Source of the DNA: Coprinellus micaceus | Taxonomy: Eukaryota > Basidiomycota > Agaricomycetes > Agaricales > Psathyrellaceae | Direction: 5' to 3' | Assembly (NCBI GenBank): GCA_951394405.1 | Contig: OX596336.1 | Coordinates: 4,712,001-4,776,000 of the forward strand | Length of the DNA stretch: 64,000 bases | Part shown: piece after piece, positions 35,549-47,500 of the stretch | How the letters are laid out: every line of letters starts with the position of its first letter | How positions within the stretch are numbered: position 1 is the stretch's first letter | Notes under the pieces: generated by a model | Database searches by the model: none | What the model was told of the DNA's origin: nothing | The model's input: the letters and a program-made list of their open reading frames with translations, nothing else | Translations under genes and position numbers: made by a program

Positions 35549-38500
35549 CTCAGGTCCCATAGTGACTCGCATCTATCGATGACGCTCCCCACCGTCAGAC
35601 TGGGGAGCGATGATCAGTTATTTAATGCACACGGGGGATGGATGAAGAGCGGAGTAAAGGAAGGACGGAAGGAAGGAAGGAATACGACTTGATATTTCAT
35701 CTCAGGAACGAAGTTCGAAGGCACGACACGGTAACGCGTCAGAACCTCATGGCCTGTCAAAAGCCTCATGTTCGTGCTTCGAAACCGCATTTTCGAATTG
35801 CATGAACCCAAAACTCCAATGGACATTCCGGAGAGCTGAGGTCAAAGGAAAAGGAAGATAGTAGACATGGGCTACATGGGAAGACATGACTTACCCTTCG
35901 GAAGGGCGTTGCACCGTGTACCTCACCAAAACGAGGGGGGTCGCTCTTCGCAGGAACCTGATAACCCTTCAGGGAATGGAGTGTGGGTGGGGTCGCCGCT
36001 CTTCTTTGCTATCGATCCCCCAGTGTAGCTAAATGGGCGCTAGTTTACCTGGCTTTGAAAGCTGCGATCATCGATACCTGAGCTTGATTTCCAAAGACCG
36101 CTTAATGAACGTAACAATTGAAACACCACGAGCACCTGGATTTGAAACGGACATCCCGCGGGAGTCTAGACCAACTATGTTCTCCTCCTACCGCGAATCG
36201 ACACTATGCTCACCCCCACGAACGCCCCTCCTGTACCCATCCCCCGTATCTCCTCGGACCTCCATACATTTTGCGGGACACTCAATCCCATAGCCTCCGG
36301 ATCCTCCGAATCGTACACACACCGGCCACGGCGTAGAGCGGCAAGTTATCCGTTGAAACAAAGTTCCAAAGACAGACTCCGACAGGGGCAGTGCACGTAG
36401 GCGCCCATTAAGCCCAATCGAGGATCGATTGCCTGAAGCAAAGGGCTGTGATCATCGATACCTAAGATTACTCTATCGCGATAATGACGGCGTCCCGCTG
36501 CCCCTGCTACCTGGTGTATGATTTACGATAGGGGAAGACCGGTGTGGGGGTTGGAGGTGCGATGGGTGAAGGGGCTGGGATGGGTTGGGAAGGGTCTCCT
36601 GCGGATGGACCGACGGATGGCTCTCCTCAGCATTTTGGGGTTATGGGGTGCGAGTGGGGCAGCGGCGCAAATGGGTTCCATATACTTAGTGTGTTGATCA
36701 CAGCGTGCTTGCTCGGCTGGATAGCACGCCATTGGGACCAGCCACTCATTTGCCACAACCCAGGTTATACACTTGAACTAATGCATTTCCTGACATTAAC
36801 GCTTGCGGGCGGTCTACGTTTGTGTGAAGGGCGATCGCACGTTGGCGGAAATCGAGGATAGCCTGCTCGGGTCGTTACCGAATGGGAAGTCAAATGCCCT
36901 TCAAGCCTCGACGGGTACTACCCGAAGGGCTCGCCGAACGAGTTCAGAGTGGCCGTCTGTATGAACGGGGGCTCAATATAGGTAGGTTATTTGACAACTT
37001 GAAGTGCTCTCGCCGGGTGGGTTTCATAATCTACCCCCTTAACTGTGGTCGGGCAGTCCCCAATATGGCACGGAGATGAATGGAGTCTCGGGTCCTTCCT
37101 TCGTAACAGGATTGATGAACCTGAGTACGGGTCGGTCGTACGCCGCAGAGCCCGTTCGGTGACCGCACTTGGGCGCTTAACTGTAAGGATCAGTCACCGC
37201 ACCACCAAAGCAATGTTGTACGGCAGGCTTAAACGAGAAAACTGCGTATCTTTTGGTCTATACTCCAAGTTCATGTGCTGTGTTCCCCTTCTCTCCCATG
37301 TGAGGAGTAGTTTGCCAAAGGGGTGGGCAAGGGCTGGGCCAAAATTAATGGTGCTTGATCGCAAACGTACATATGGGGCGCAGCCCGCAGTGAAATTTCC
37401 CTGAATGTGGCATTCAACGATGAAGTTAGGACGACAAGCTACAAGATACATTATCAGGCCCGAGTGTATCCAGCTAGGCACGTGTTCACAATTTGCACTA
37501 TGTTAATGAACCGCCGTGCTATGACCTAGCTTCATTCGGTACACAACGGTGAACCCAAGTCACCGCCAAGGAGCTTGCCTTGTGGCATTTCGACTTAATA
37601 TCAGTGTCCCAGATGAAAGGAGCCATTCTTAATTGATATGTAGACTGCGATCTATCCCTTGAAATCCGACTGGTGAGGCCACACCTCTCCTCGTAGTATC
37701 CCCCTCAAATGAATATTTCGACACCAACTCAATTCAAGGGTAGGCATCGACCGTACTGACCATCCCGCGAAGCAGTCTCAGCTCCACGCCGATGACGAAA
37801 TACCCAGAAATAACGAGCGTGTGGGTCTATAACGTCAACCTAGAACCCACGAGTGTCAGCATGTCACCCCTTGTTAGCCGTAATGTCACTTCCACGAGTA
37901 AACCTACTCCCATACGTCAAGTTTCACATTCACGCATTCTCCAACGTACCCCGCTTCCACGAACCCAACGGAGCCCGTCGGTCCCGTACGACACACCCTT
38001 CTTCCGTGTACTCCTCTTTCTTTGTCCCGTCTCGCACGTTGTCCCCGGGTTCACCACAACTTTCTCAGATCTGCATTGCCCGCAAAAGAAGGTCTACACC
38101 CCTGCGACTCCGAAGATATACCGGCATCTTTTGCTCACCATCACTTCATTCTTATGTCGTCTTGTACACTCCTTGAACTCGGCGGAGCAGTTGGCTTGTT
38201 TCCTTGCACGGTATGCATTTTCTTGCTAGCAAGCGCCCGTCTCCCACTACTGACTGCGAAACCCTTCCGATGCCGCCTGGCGCCTCAATGGGAACCGAAT
38301 AAGAGAGCTTGTAAGCTTCCTACCTACTGAGAGCGAGCTGATAGGTAGTGAATCGGGATTCGGAGGGTGTACGATGAGAGCGACCTTGGCACGGGGCCAG
38401 TGCGTTGATTTGCCGGAGAAATACGCTCCGATGGCTCCCACGAAAGCGCCTCTTCCACAAGCGCGCACACCCCGTCTTCGATGCGCTCCAACGCGTCGGC

Positions 38501-41469
38501 GTCCAGGGGTGACTCCAAGCCTGCGCCCGGCGATTGAACTCCTGCCTTCTCACCCTCCCCTAGTTGCCTGGCTGGGTGTCGTAGTTTGCGGGAGTTAACG
38601 ATATGAGGTGGGTTGCACTGAGGCCCACTTTCGAGATGCCTCACTGCCTCTTTGAGCGCCCCTCATTTCTGGTGCCGTTTCTTACAATGAAACGACTGAG
38701 GCGAACGATGGCAAAAATCACATCGGCCAAACATCGGCGGCCACCTCCACACCTTGACATCATCCGATGATAGCGCCCCCAGATGCTGATCGCCCGCGAG
38801 CGCTTAGACGCTTTGTCTCCGACTCTCCGCCATCGCCGTGCGCTTGAGCGCTGGGATCTCATACCGGGGGTTCATTCATCAGATTCGAACAGCTTGGGTA
38901 TGCCCAAGTCCAGACCGACGCCAGGCCAACTTCCAAGGATTTGGATTTTCAGGGCGATTGGTCTTCCATTGTGATTTACATGCCGATTCTCGAATCAGAG
39001 GGCTCTGATTTTTGCCTCCACTCTTGATTCCAACCACGCTGGACGCACACCTGTATCACCCCTTGGTATTCGAGTGTCCCTGGCGAGTCGACAACGCACA
39101 ACAATCGTCCGTGTTCTTCGATTTGATAACGGCCTCCCCACCTCCCCGACCTCCTTGATCTGAGCTAGGCCCACCGGGTGGGTCTGTCCTAGAGGATACA
39201 GATGGAGATGTCAGTGACCATGGTACGGAATTTCTTCCTATGGAAATATCCACTCACGGAAGTGATAGAAATAGGTATCAAAGCGGTGCGTATGAGGCGC
39301 ACTGATACCGCTCCGAATCCACGTGGGACAGCATTCCAAGCCATCGAACATGGTGGTGTAATGGGACCGATCGAATCAACGCCCGCTGACTCCGCTGTGT
39401 GAAACAGTGTGACCCAAGCCCAGTCAAGAAACTTACAGTGGGAGCTGGAGGGATGGAAGGGAGGCCCGGTGGAAGGGTTTCGATTTCTCTGCGCGAAGGT
39501 GAAGTACAAGAGGATGAGAGTTCCCCGCCATTTGGTCCTTCGTCGAAGAGAAGCATGCATGATCAAATGGAAGGTTTACACCTTCCCTCACCCATGGTGA
39601 CGAGCGGGTCCTTGAGAAATTTCTTTTCCGATACATAGTCGTCAGGCGAGCCCTCTTTCGAGTGGGGAGTGAACCTTACGTGACGCTTCGTCATTGCCAC
39701 ATTCTTGTGAGTGGGTACGAAGGTCAGCTGGAAATATTACCCACCGCCCACAGTGCTTCATTTAGTTTTAAATGGGACCCACTATTGCGATACAAAGGCC
39801 CGTGGCATCTTTCTATTCACTGGACGGCGCCCCGAGCGCTAAAGTATACCTTATTCGCTAAGCGCCCGTCCCATCAAATGCATCATCATTCGCGACCCTG
39901 TTAATCCTTAACCGACGGTAAATCCCCCTAGCTTTATGAAGCTGGACATCCACAGTATCCAGAAGGGCTCAGGCTATGCGCAATCCTTTCGTCCCTGCAC
40001 CGGATCTGACTGGACTCATGTCAGATTGTTACACGTGTCCATCAAGGAGCAGAGGCATTATATCATGCTTCTTTGACGGGTCTGACTGCGCTGCGCTGGA
40101 AATCCATATCCGTCCGCCCCTCGAACCCAGCTGTAGAAGGCTGTAGAGCTTCGACTCCTTCGAGCCTTTCGCACTTTCTCAGGATCGACGCGATGGGAGG
40201 CATCAATCAAAGTGCATTGGCGCGTTGTTCGTCTCACTTCGGCGCTCAGGTGGATCATTCGGAGGTGAGTCGATTTTTACCCTCGAATATGCCGCCTCAT
40301 GTCACGGCTCATGGTAGATTGTGGGGGGTCTATCCTGCGTCGACCATTACGAAATCGGGCACAAGATGTATATCTATGGCTATCCCCCTCTGCGGGCATC
40401 CTCGGAGGTATGGGGAGCAGGGCGCTCAATCGATACCACAAGGAGCGAACGTTACTGCCCCCGAGATGAAACATTTCTACCCTATTTTAATCCTTGAGCG
40501 TGCAGTTCTAAGCGAGACACGGAACCTCGCTGAGCCTTCTTTTCAGAGCGATGCTGATATGCATCGCAGCGAACAGCTTCTTGCTATAGATATGATATTG
40601 GTCAATGAATTCAAGTTGGAATCTCAAGGCCGCTCTAAGGGGAGGGTGAACGATGTGTTCCGGGGGCGTGTTTCAACATTTGGGTGGCCTCAAACCCAAC
40701 ATGATGGCCTCTGTGTTGCTTGGTACCGACCGACCACCCCGAGCGAGCGAGCGATTGTCGTAACATGCCGGCGCGATCGCTCGCCCATGTGAAACAAATG
40801 AGCTAGGCTGCGGTTCCTGTCCACCCGACGCAAGGGGACTAACCATTCTCAGTGAACTTTGTCTCAGCAGGATGGCGCCGAGAGACGCGTTATCACTAGC
40901 TCGTTGCTGATGGGCTTCACGGATATCATGCAGAGAACCTCACCAGACGATGTCTCGCCTCACTCGCCACCGGTATCCAAGAACACCGACCATGAGAGTC
41001 TGGGTGGCGGATTTTGCATATCTCTACCCATCGTATCCAGTCCAAGCTCGCCGATTTCAAATCACACATTGGGATATCATCACGAAGGCAACATTTCCAT
41101 CTGGTTCTATTTTGATTCTAGGTCAATACTTGGAACAGGAAGGCGGCTTGGGATCGCTTCCAAGCACTGACCCGCCTCGCGTTTTGCGCATGAATCAATT
41201 GTGAATCCACAGCGAAGATTGATATCCCACTCTTTCTGCCCGCCATTCTCCTCGCCTGCGATGAAACAGAATCAAACGCAGAAATCAATTGTCCGTTGAT
41301 GGACGCAGAGGCGCTCAGGGTAATCATCCCCGTTTCGTACATCTCCATACCTTTAGAAGCCAGGCAGGTGATGCCGAGTCAAGTATAAGTCTGCGACCCT
41401 GCATTCCCATTTAGTAACAGCCCAACACCCCTCCGAGCGTCCACGACCACCACACTCCTCTGCCGTCGT

Positions 41470-42870
41470 ATGTCAATGATGTCGCAGTACAGCTCCGCTC
41501 TTGAAACTTCGATGATCGCTGCTATGGAGGTTCGCCGCAGTGCGAACCTCCCTAGGTTCGACGGCGACATCGTCTTCCCCGACCACGCCGGCGACTTCTT
41601 CTCAAACGACTACCTCTCAATCAGCAAGCTCCCTCACATTCGCCAGCAGTTCCTCGACGTCCTCTCCAAGCAGCCCCTCCTTCTCGGTTCAACAGGCACC
41701 CGCGCCATATGCGGTACCACCCCATACCACGTCTCGTTGGAGAGGTACTTCGCCCAACAATTCGACGTCGAGGCCGCCATGATCTTCAACGGTGGCTACA
41801 TGGCGAACCTCACATTCTTCGGCTATGCGCCGCAACCTGGAGATGTGGTCCTCTACGACGAGTACATCCATGCGTCGATGCATGACGGTATCCGAATCAG
41901 CCGGGCAGCTAAAGACGCCATTGGGTTCAAGCACAACTCCCTGATCGACCTCGAAATCAAGCTTCAGCAAATCGTCGAGAAATACCCCAACATCTCTAAA
42001 GGCACTTCGACCCTCTTCGTTGTCCTTGAGTCTGTCTACTCTATGGACGGAGACTTTGCTCCCATGGAGGATATTCTCGACATGGTCGACAAGTACATTC
42101 CACCTCAGTCCGCCCACATCGCAGTCGATGAGGCTCACTCCATCGGGCTCTTCGGTCCCCGAGGCAAGGGCCTCCTGCGAGCGTGGGGTCTCGAGAAGCG
42201 GGTCCATACTGTCATCTTCCCTCTCACCAAGGGAGTCAACTTCATCGGAGGTACGTTTCAGATTACCTTTTTAGTGTCCACAATTGCTGAGAATATTGTC
42301 TAGGTGTCGTGACGACCACGCAGACCGTCTATCAATACCTCTCCAACTACGCCCGTTCGTGGCTGTTCGCCACATCCCTTCCTCACGTCGACGTTGTCGG
42401 CATCAGATTCTGCTTCGAGGTGATGCAATCCGAGGAAGCAAGCGAGGTACATATCTTATCAGTGTTCTAATGGCCGTCGGGACTATTCTGACCTTCGTCT
42501 TCGATAGCTTCGCAAGAAGGTCGCCCACAATGCCCACTTCTTCATGAAGCACTTCCAGGAGCAGACTCGCGAGTTCCCAAGGAGTGTCCTCTCGCTCCTC
42601 AACGGCGACACCAAGAATATCAACGGACGCGGGCTCATCTCACCAGTGTTCCCCGTTCACACCCTCAAAGCAGTGGCCCTTCAAGACCACCTGGTCAAGT
42701 ACGGCTACGCCGCACATGCGATCGTATATCCTGGTGTGCCCATGGGCCAAGACCGCGTCCGCGTTGTCATCCACGGCGGCAACACGGAGGCCGAGATTCG
42801 TGCATTCGTTAAAACTCTCCGCTCTTGGGCTCTGACGCAGATGCCTCAGGCCATTCAAGCCAGACTATAG
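41470..42870 (+). CDS. Alpha-oxoamine synthase-type PLP enzyme (KAPA/ALA synthase-like), 428 aa, three exons
   Basis: Exons 41470-42250, 42304-42446, 42508-42870; the introns are 53 and 61 bp. This is a fold-type I PLP enzyme of the BioF/HemA/SPT group. It has the entry block FFSNDYLSISKLP and LGSTGTRAICGTTPYHVSLE. H134 in YIHASMHDG is the residue that stacks on PLP. D220 and H223 lie in VDEAHSIGLFG, and the Schiff-base lysine K254 in PLTKGVNFIGG. The C-terminal domain includes ISPVFPV. Such enzymes condense an amino acid with an acyl thioester and release CO2. The K254 surroundings (PLTKG) differ from the usual T-[FL]-S-K-A of housekeeping KAPA or ALA synthases. A role in secondary metabolism is possible, but no PKS or NRPS neighbour is visible. 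Length is normal for the family. Confidence 0.9.
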
Positions 42871-43309
42871 ACGTTCCCTTTCCCAACTTTTTTCATTCTT
42901 TCACCACCGTCATCTCAAAAACACCGTCATGTATTGCTATTCCACACTCATTCACACTTCCGTTATGTATAACTAGATTATTTATTTCACTCTCTCATAT
43001 ACCTCTCGCATACCACGCTCCTTGCGCCTATTCCTACTTCACTTATCCAATCGAGTGCCTTCTGGACGGGGCTGATCATCGTTGACGGGACTTTGTGACC
43101 ACGACATTGCTACGACGCAGCGGTGAGGGTGAAAAGGTCAAGGGGGTTGTTTTGTGACGACTGCGAGTCCGGATACTCCTTTCAAAGCTTCCAAAGCTTG
43201 GGCCAAGCTTGGGTTCAACAGCGTCGGAATCCGGACTGGATCTATTTCGTCCTTCTGCCTCACCCTAGGCGTAGCACCTGTTGAAGCAAACGGACTCGCT
43301 CTATTTCAG
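42871..43309. other. Intergenic, 3' UTR of the PLP enzyme then spacer
   Basis: About 440 bp without a gene. It includes a short AAGCTT-containing repeat (CAAAGCTT...CAAAGCTTGG...CAAGCTTGG) near 43183-43212. Confidence 0.4.
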
Positions 43310-43335
43310 GGACCTGTAGCTCAGCGGTAGAGCGT
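43310..43335 (+). pseudogene. 5' tRNA fragment (acceptor plus D arm)
   Basis: GGACCTGTAGCTCAGCGG followed by TAGAGCGT is a perfect tRNA 5' end: acceptor strand, T8-A9, a complete D arm and a Pol III A box. It matches the first 26 nt of the intact tRNA-Trp at 48443, on the same strand, except for one base in the D loop (T versus C). From the anticodon stem on it no longer folds as a tRNA and runs into a long hairpin. Either a truncated tRNA copy, a tRNA-derived repeat head, or one boundary of an inserted element. Confidence 0.75.
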
Positions 43336-43342
43336 ATGATTT

Positions 43343-43431
43343 GGTGGAGGGCGGACAAAAAAAAAAAAAAAAAAAAAAAGGGCGAGCGAAGCGAGTCCCT
43401 TTTTTTGTTTTTTTTTTGTCCGCCCACCACC
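43343..43431. repeat. Long poly-A/poly-T hairpin with CGAGCGAAGCGAGT loop
   Basis: Left arm: GGTGGAGGGCGGAC, a run of 23 A, then GGG. Right arm: CCC, T7-G-T10, then GTCCGCCC and ACCACC. The 14-nt apex 383-396 reads CGAGCGAAGCGAGT. The stem is over 30 bp with few mismatches. The same GGG-apex-CCC core recurs in a second hairpin at 43555-43590. Confidence 0.85.
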
Positions 43432-43642
43432 AGAATTTGTAGGAATTCAGGGCGGAGTCCGGGGGTCATCTCAAAAAACGCGAGTCCCAGTTTTTTGATT
43501 GCTGCCCGGAACCAGAATTTGTAGGAATTCAGGGCGGAGTCCGGGGGTCATCTCAAAAAACTGGGCGAGCGAAGCGAGTCCCAGTTTTTTGATTGCTGCT
43601 CGGAGCCAGAATTTGTAGGAATTCAGGGCGGAGTCCGGGGGT
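43431..43642. repeat. Three 36-bp modules separated by hairpins
   Basis: Identical 36-bp modules at 43431-43466, 43513-43548 and 43607-43642 begin CAGAATTTGTAGGAATTCAG and end GGCGGAGTCCGGGGGT. Between the second and third is a complete hairpin (43555-43590, arms AAAAAACTGGG / CCCAGTTTTTT, apex CGAGCGAAGCGAGT). Between the first and second the left hairpin arm is deleted (43473-43496). Each module itself contains the inverted pair GAATT...AATTC. Confidence 0.9.
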
Positions 43643-43675
43643 AGGCAATTCCGGGGTGGGGGTGTTCATCCACCC

Positions 43676-43771
43676 GGCGGGTGCCCCGCCAATACAGCAC
43701 ATATTCCGCACGGCGGGTACTCCGCCAATACAGCAGGGACCACCACAGCGGGCCCTGCCCGCAATACAGCA
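43676..43771. repeat. 36-bp-period hairpin array (three units)
   Basis: Each unit is a 15-nt hairpin followed by the constant 9-mer AATACAGCA (43691, 43727, 43763) and a 12-nt variable spacer, an exact 36-bp period. Hairpins: GGCGGG-TGC-CCCGCC, GGCGG-GTACT-CCGCC, GCGGGC-CCT-GCCCGC. Units 1 and 3 differ at three stem positions with matching changes on the other arm. Confidence 0.85.
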
Positions 43772-44007
43772 ACCACCACGCCAACCCAATTCGGCAATTC
43801 TGAAACCACGTGAAATGTTCAGTCACCGCCTTCCCACCACCATGATTCATTCCCTCAGCCTATTCACCGCCTCATCTCTTCAAGTATCCTTCGACTCGCG
43901 TTGAATCCCTCTCCTCACATTCAGTACATTCTCTCTCGTTCTATCCCTAGTATCGACAGACTGCGTTGAATTCCTCGATATCTCTTCTCTGCCCTCTCAT
44001 CCAAGCC

Positions 44008-44279
44008 ACGTTCGGTGCGTTCTCTCTGTATTATCGACGACAAGCAGATCTCTCTCAATCCCAAGGCAGGATCCTACGTTCGGTGCGTTCTATAGGCAGG
44101 ATCTTACGTTCGGTTCGTTCCCTTGTTCTATCCCTGTTTTTCATGCGTCTGTGAAGAATGCTCGCTGGACTGCGTTGAATTCCCCAATATCTCCCCGGAT
44201 GAAGATCGCCCTCTCAGATGCGTCAAATACCCCCTCCTCGTCTCCTAATTCCAAGGCGGGATCTACGTTCGGTGCGTTC
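44008..44279 (+). repeat. Iterated ACGTTCGGTGCGTTC boxes upstream of the recombinase gene
   Basis: The 15-mer occurs at 44008-44022, 44076-44090, 44106-44120 (one change) and 44265-44279. All are direct repeats, and the last three follow a GGCAGGATC- or GGCGGGATC-like lead. The surrounding DNA repeats too (TTCTATCCCTG, TTTTTCATGCGT, GACTGCGTTGAATTCC). Candidate protein-binding iterons or a subterminal repeat region. Confidence 0.8.
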
Positions 44280-44490
44280 GCTCTCTTTCTATCCCTGCTA
44301 TCGACATTTTTTCATGCGTAAAAGTAGATCTTCCGATCTAGGCTCTGCCGGGCACTTCCGCGCTCAATATGCTCCTCCCTCCCCTCGGCGTCTTATTTCA
44401 CCCTATATGCCACGCTACATCGAGCACCCCGCCCACCTGGGCAGCTCTTGGGGGGGGGTACTAGATTTGTAGTAGCGATATTGCTCTCAA

Positions 44491-44497
44491 TATAAAA
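44491..44497 (+). promoter_or_regulatory. TATA box (TATAAAA)
   Basis: Lies 99 bp upstream of the recombinase ATG at 44596. A CAAAC/CCCTCTCTTC pyrimidine-rich leader follows, as is common at fungal transcription starts. Confidence 0.6.
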
Positions 44498-44595
44498 ACT
44501 GGCGACGCGTCAACGCGTGACCGCCGCGCCCCCCAAACAAAACCACAACCCTCTCTTCGTCGCTCAAACACACCCCTCTCTTCTCATCCCCCACC

Positions 44596-47500
44596 ATGGA
44601 GGCCTTCCGCAAGCCCCCCAGCAAGGCCCCTCCCAAGCGCAAGCGCGAGGCTGCTCCTCCCAAGGCTCCCAAGGAGAAAGCCCCGCCCAAGCAAAAGGCC
44701 TACTCCAAGGCCATGGACGAAGGCTTCCTCGCGTTCTGCGCCAACCCCGAAAACCTCGTCGGCCTCGACAAGCCTCTCCCCAAGCCCCTCGCTCCATCGA
44801 CCGAAGAGCAGATGCGCAGCCTCCGCGCCAACTACCTTCGCAACGCTGCAGGGTACTTCAAGATCACCATCGAGCAAGCCGAGAAGAAACTCTTCTCCCA
44901 AGGCGCAGAACCCCCAGAGTTCCTCTTCATCCAGGCTTACTTCCAGTACCGCTCCCACCAGGGCAAGTCGGCGTTGAACGACCCAGATCGCCCGCAAGGA
45001 TGGACAGAGAGCTACGCACGCAAGAATTGGAAGCTCATGTGCTCCATGGTACGTGCGCGCATATAGTCGCTGTATCGAGGTTTTCTTACACCCGCCTTTA
45101 TAGCAAAAGCGTGAAACTGGAAAGCCCTTCCCTACCGACTACACCGAGGGCATGGACAACACCATCAAGGCGTGGGCGAAGGAGGGCAAGCTTCAGACCG
45201 CCGCCAAGGAAAAGTACACCCTTCGCTTCGAAGACTTTGTGAACATCATGATGGCTATCTTCCTCGCCATCGCCCGCATCCCCAATGCTATCATGCGTAT
45301 TCAGATGTGCCTCCTTCTCGCCATTCTCTATCTAACCGGCAAGTCGAATTTCTCTCTCTCTCTCGTCGACCCTGACTCTCATATATCATTTCCCTAGGAC
45401 AACGCCCTGGGACGATCACCGAAGCTCTTGGCTACAAAGGAACCGGCCAGTGCCTCACCTGGGGCGACACTCGACTGTTTTATACCGGCAAGGACGACCA
45501 CAACGGACCCAAATTCCACCTTTTATTTCGGTTCCGATTCCTCAAGGGCGCTCGCTACAATGACGCCTTCGAAGTGCGACTCCCTCTCCGCTCGCTCAAC
45601 CGCGACAACATGCACGTCGACCCAATCATGTACTACATCTTTCTCGGCGACCGCTTGGGGGTCTTTCGGGTCAACGTTACCGACACGTTCATCAAAGCCG
45701 ACCCCAGCACGCTCCCGACATTCGTTCCTCACGAAATCTTCATCAAGGACGAGTTCAAGAAGGAGCCCATCTTCACCAATACGAACGGCACCGCTCCCAT
45801 GACCTACACACTCGCGAACCAGCTCTTCAAGAAGGGTTGCGAATCCCTGGGTCTCAGACGCGTCAACTTCTACATGTGTCGCGTCGGCCTCGCTACGCAA
45901 ACCATCAAGGGAGGGGAAACGGTATGGAAGACTCAGTTCCTCCTTGGCCACAAGGAAAAGTCCCATCTCGCAGTCAATTCTTACCAGTCTCGCTACGTCG
46001 GGGTATGTACATCTCTTTTTCTTCTTCTTTTGCTTTCACACGTACTGACGTTCCTTCTAGGTCGATGTATGTGCCAACATGGTTCCTGGGGAGACCCCCA
46101 ACGTCGCTGTGATGGAAGACATCTTGAACTCCAGTGCCGGCGAGCAGCAACTCACTCACCAGCCCAACAGGTTTGAGCGGGGCCGAATTGCCGAAGTACT
46201 CGGTACCATGCTCTCCAAGGCGACCGCCTTCGCCAACGACTTTCACGCCAAACGGGCGATCATGATCACAGCCGTCGGGGAGGAGGGAGAAGTCAAGGAC
46301 CCGGACCACCCTGCCGTTCTCGACTACCGCGACGCCCTCATGGACACTCAAACCCTCTTTGGTGAAGCTCTCAACAACCTATCAGTCGGAAAGCCCACGC
46401 TGTCGGCTCCCACCATCAGCGTATCAGTCCCCGAGCTCGTGATCGATGCATTCGTCCCCGCTTTCATGACATTCCGATACGAAGCTGCTGCCATCGCCAC
46501 CGCCGCCGAGGATGAAGACTCCTTTCCATGTCCCACCATCGGCAACGAGCTCTTCGACCACCCCCTTGCCTCCGTCATCCGCGATGCGGGTAACAAGCCA
46601 GGAGTCAAGATGTTCGAGCGCCTTGAGAACGAAATCAGCTACTCGGACTCCCTCAAGGCAGGTCTTTGTCCGTTCTGCGTCATGGCAGGTCGCGAGACCC
46701 CCGACAGCGCATCGGATGGGATGGGTAGCCACATGTTCGCCTGCGAGCAGGACGCCCGCAAGGGCGAAGAGACGAGGTGCAACTTATGCCTCTCTTTCAT
46801 ACTCAATGTTCCTGAGGATGAAAACGACCCCGACTATGAGGTCCGCGCGTCTGCGTGGGACAACCACTTCTCCGCCTGCTTCAAGAAATTCCTGGCCGAC
46901 TTTCTCCAGAAGTTCAAGGAAGGGGAGGAGGGCGAGGACGAGGATGAGGACGAGGACGAGGAGGAAACGGATGGCCCGCCGGCATCCAAGAAGGTCAAGG
47001 TAGATGTCGCACCCTTCAGACTGATTGAGGAGACTGGACTGGCCCCGTTCCGCCTGACGTCGCTCACAAATGGCAAGGCTCGTGCCAAGCTCAGCCGTGT
47101 CTTCTGCTATGACTGCCTTTTTGACGAGTCTCTTCCCTGGCCTGAGCGTTTACGGTCAGTCTTCCTTCTCTTTCTATCGCCTCAATGCTGACTGACCTTG
47201 ACTAGCGTGGAGTTCTTCGCCAGGAACGTTCACAATCACGCTAGGATCCACTGGTGCTTCAGCTCCGAGTTCACCCCGGACGATGCCACCGAGTCCAAGG
47301 TCAATTATACCAAGGAGCTTCCCTGCCATATCCCTCCATGCGACGGCACCGTTGTTCGCGTCGCCCGTGAACACATCCAGCATCTGCAGGAGGAGCATTC
47401 GATCAAGCTGATCGAATGCACGCGATCTCACGTCCACAATGACTCATCTGACCCTTGCTGCCTCGATCTCCCCGAACGTTTCTTCTACACGGAGCAGGCT

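Larger units (their letters stand above)
31861..41469. other. Gene desert (9.6 kb)
   Basis: No frame here has recognisable domains or consistent splice-joined extension. The longest is 239 codons (40073-40792), with no motif. Contents seen: a 0.5-kb inverted-repeat element (35035-35548), four copies of the TAAGCGCCC motif (32028, 34666, 37171 reversed, 39859), pyrimidine-rich plus-strand tracts (33.9-34.6 kb), and GTAT and GGAA microsatellites (33360-33378, 35655-35682). It could be old, RIP-like or drift-decayed transposon sequence. Confidence 0.5.

Noticed and set aside
35089..35572. Small frames encoding similar MSNLRS-type peptides on both strands
   Set aside because: They are the two arms of the inverted repeat read inward, not genes.
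40073..40792. 239-codon frame in the gene desert
   Set aside because: No motif, no plausible splice extension, mixed composition; fits a chance frame in GC-rich DNA.
43655..43676. Possible T-arm completing the tRNA fragment (GGGTG-TTCATC-CACCC)
   Set aside because: The loop has six rather than seven bases and no matching acceptor 3' strand follows.
43431..43771. 36-bp direct repeats with spacers resembling a CRISPR array
   Set aside because: Only three copies per type, spacers that are themselves hairpins rather than unique sequence, a eukaryotic context and no cas genes.
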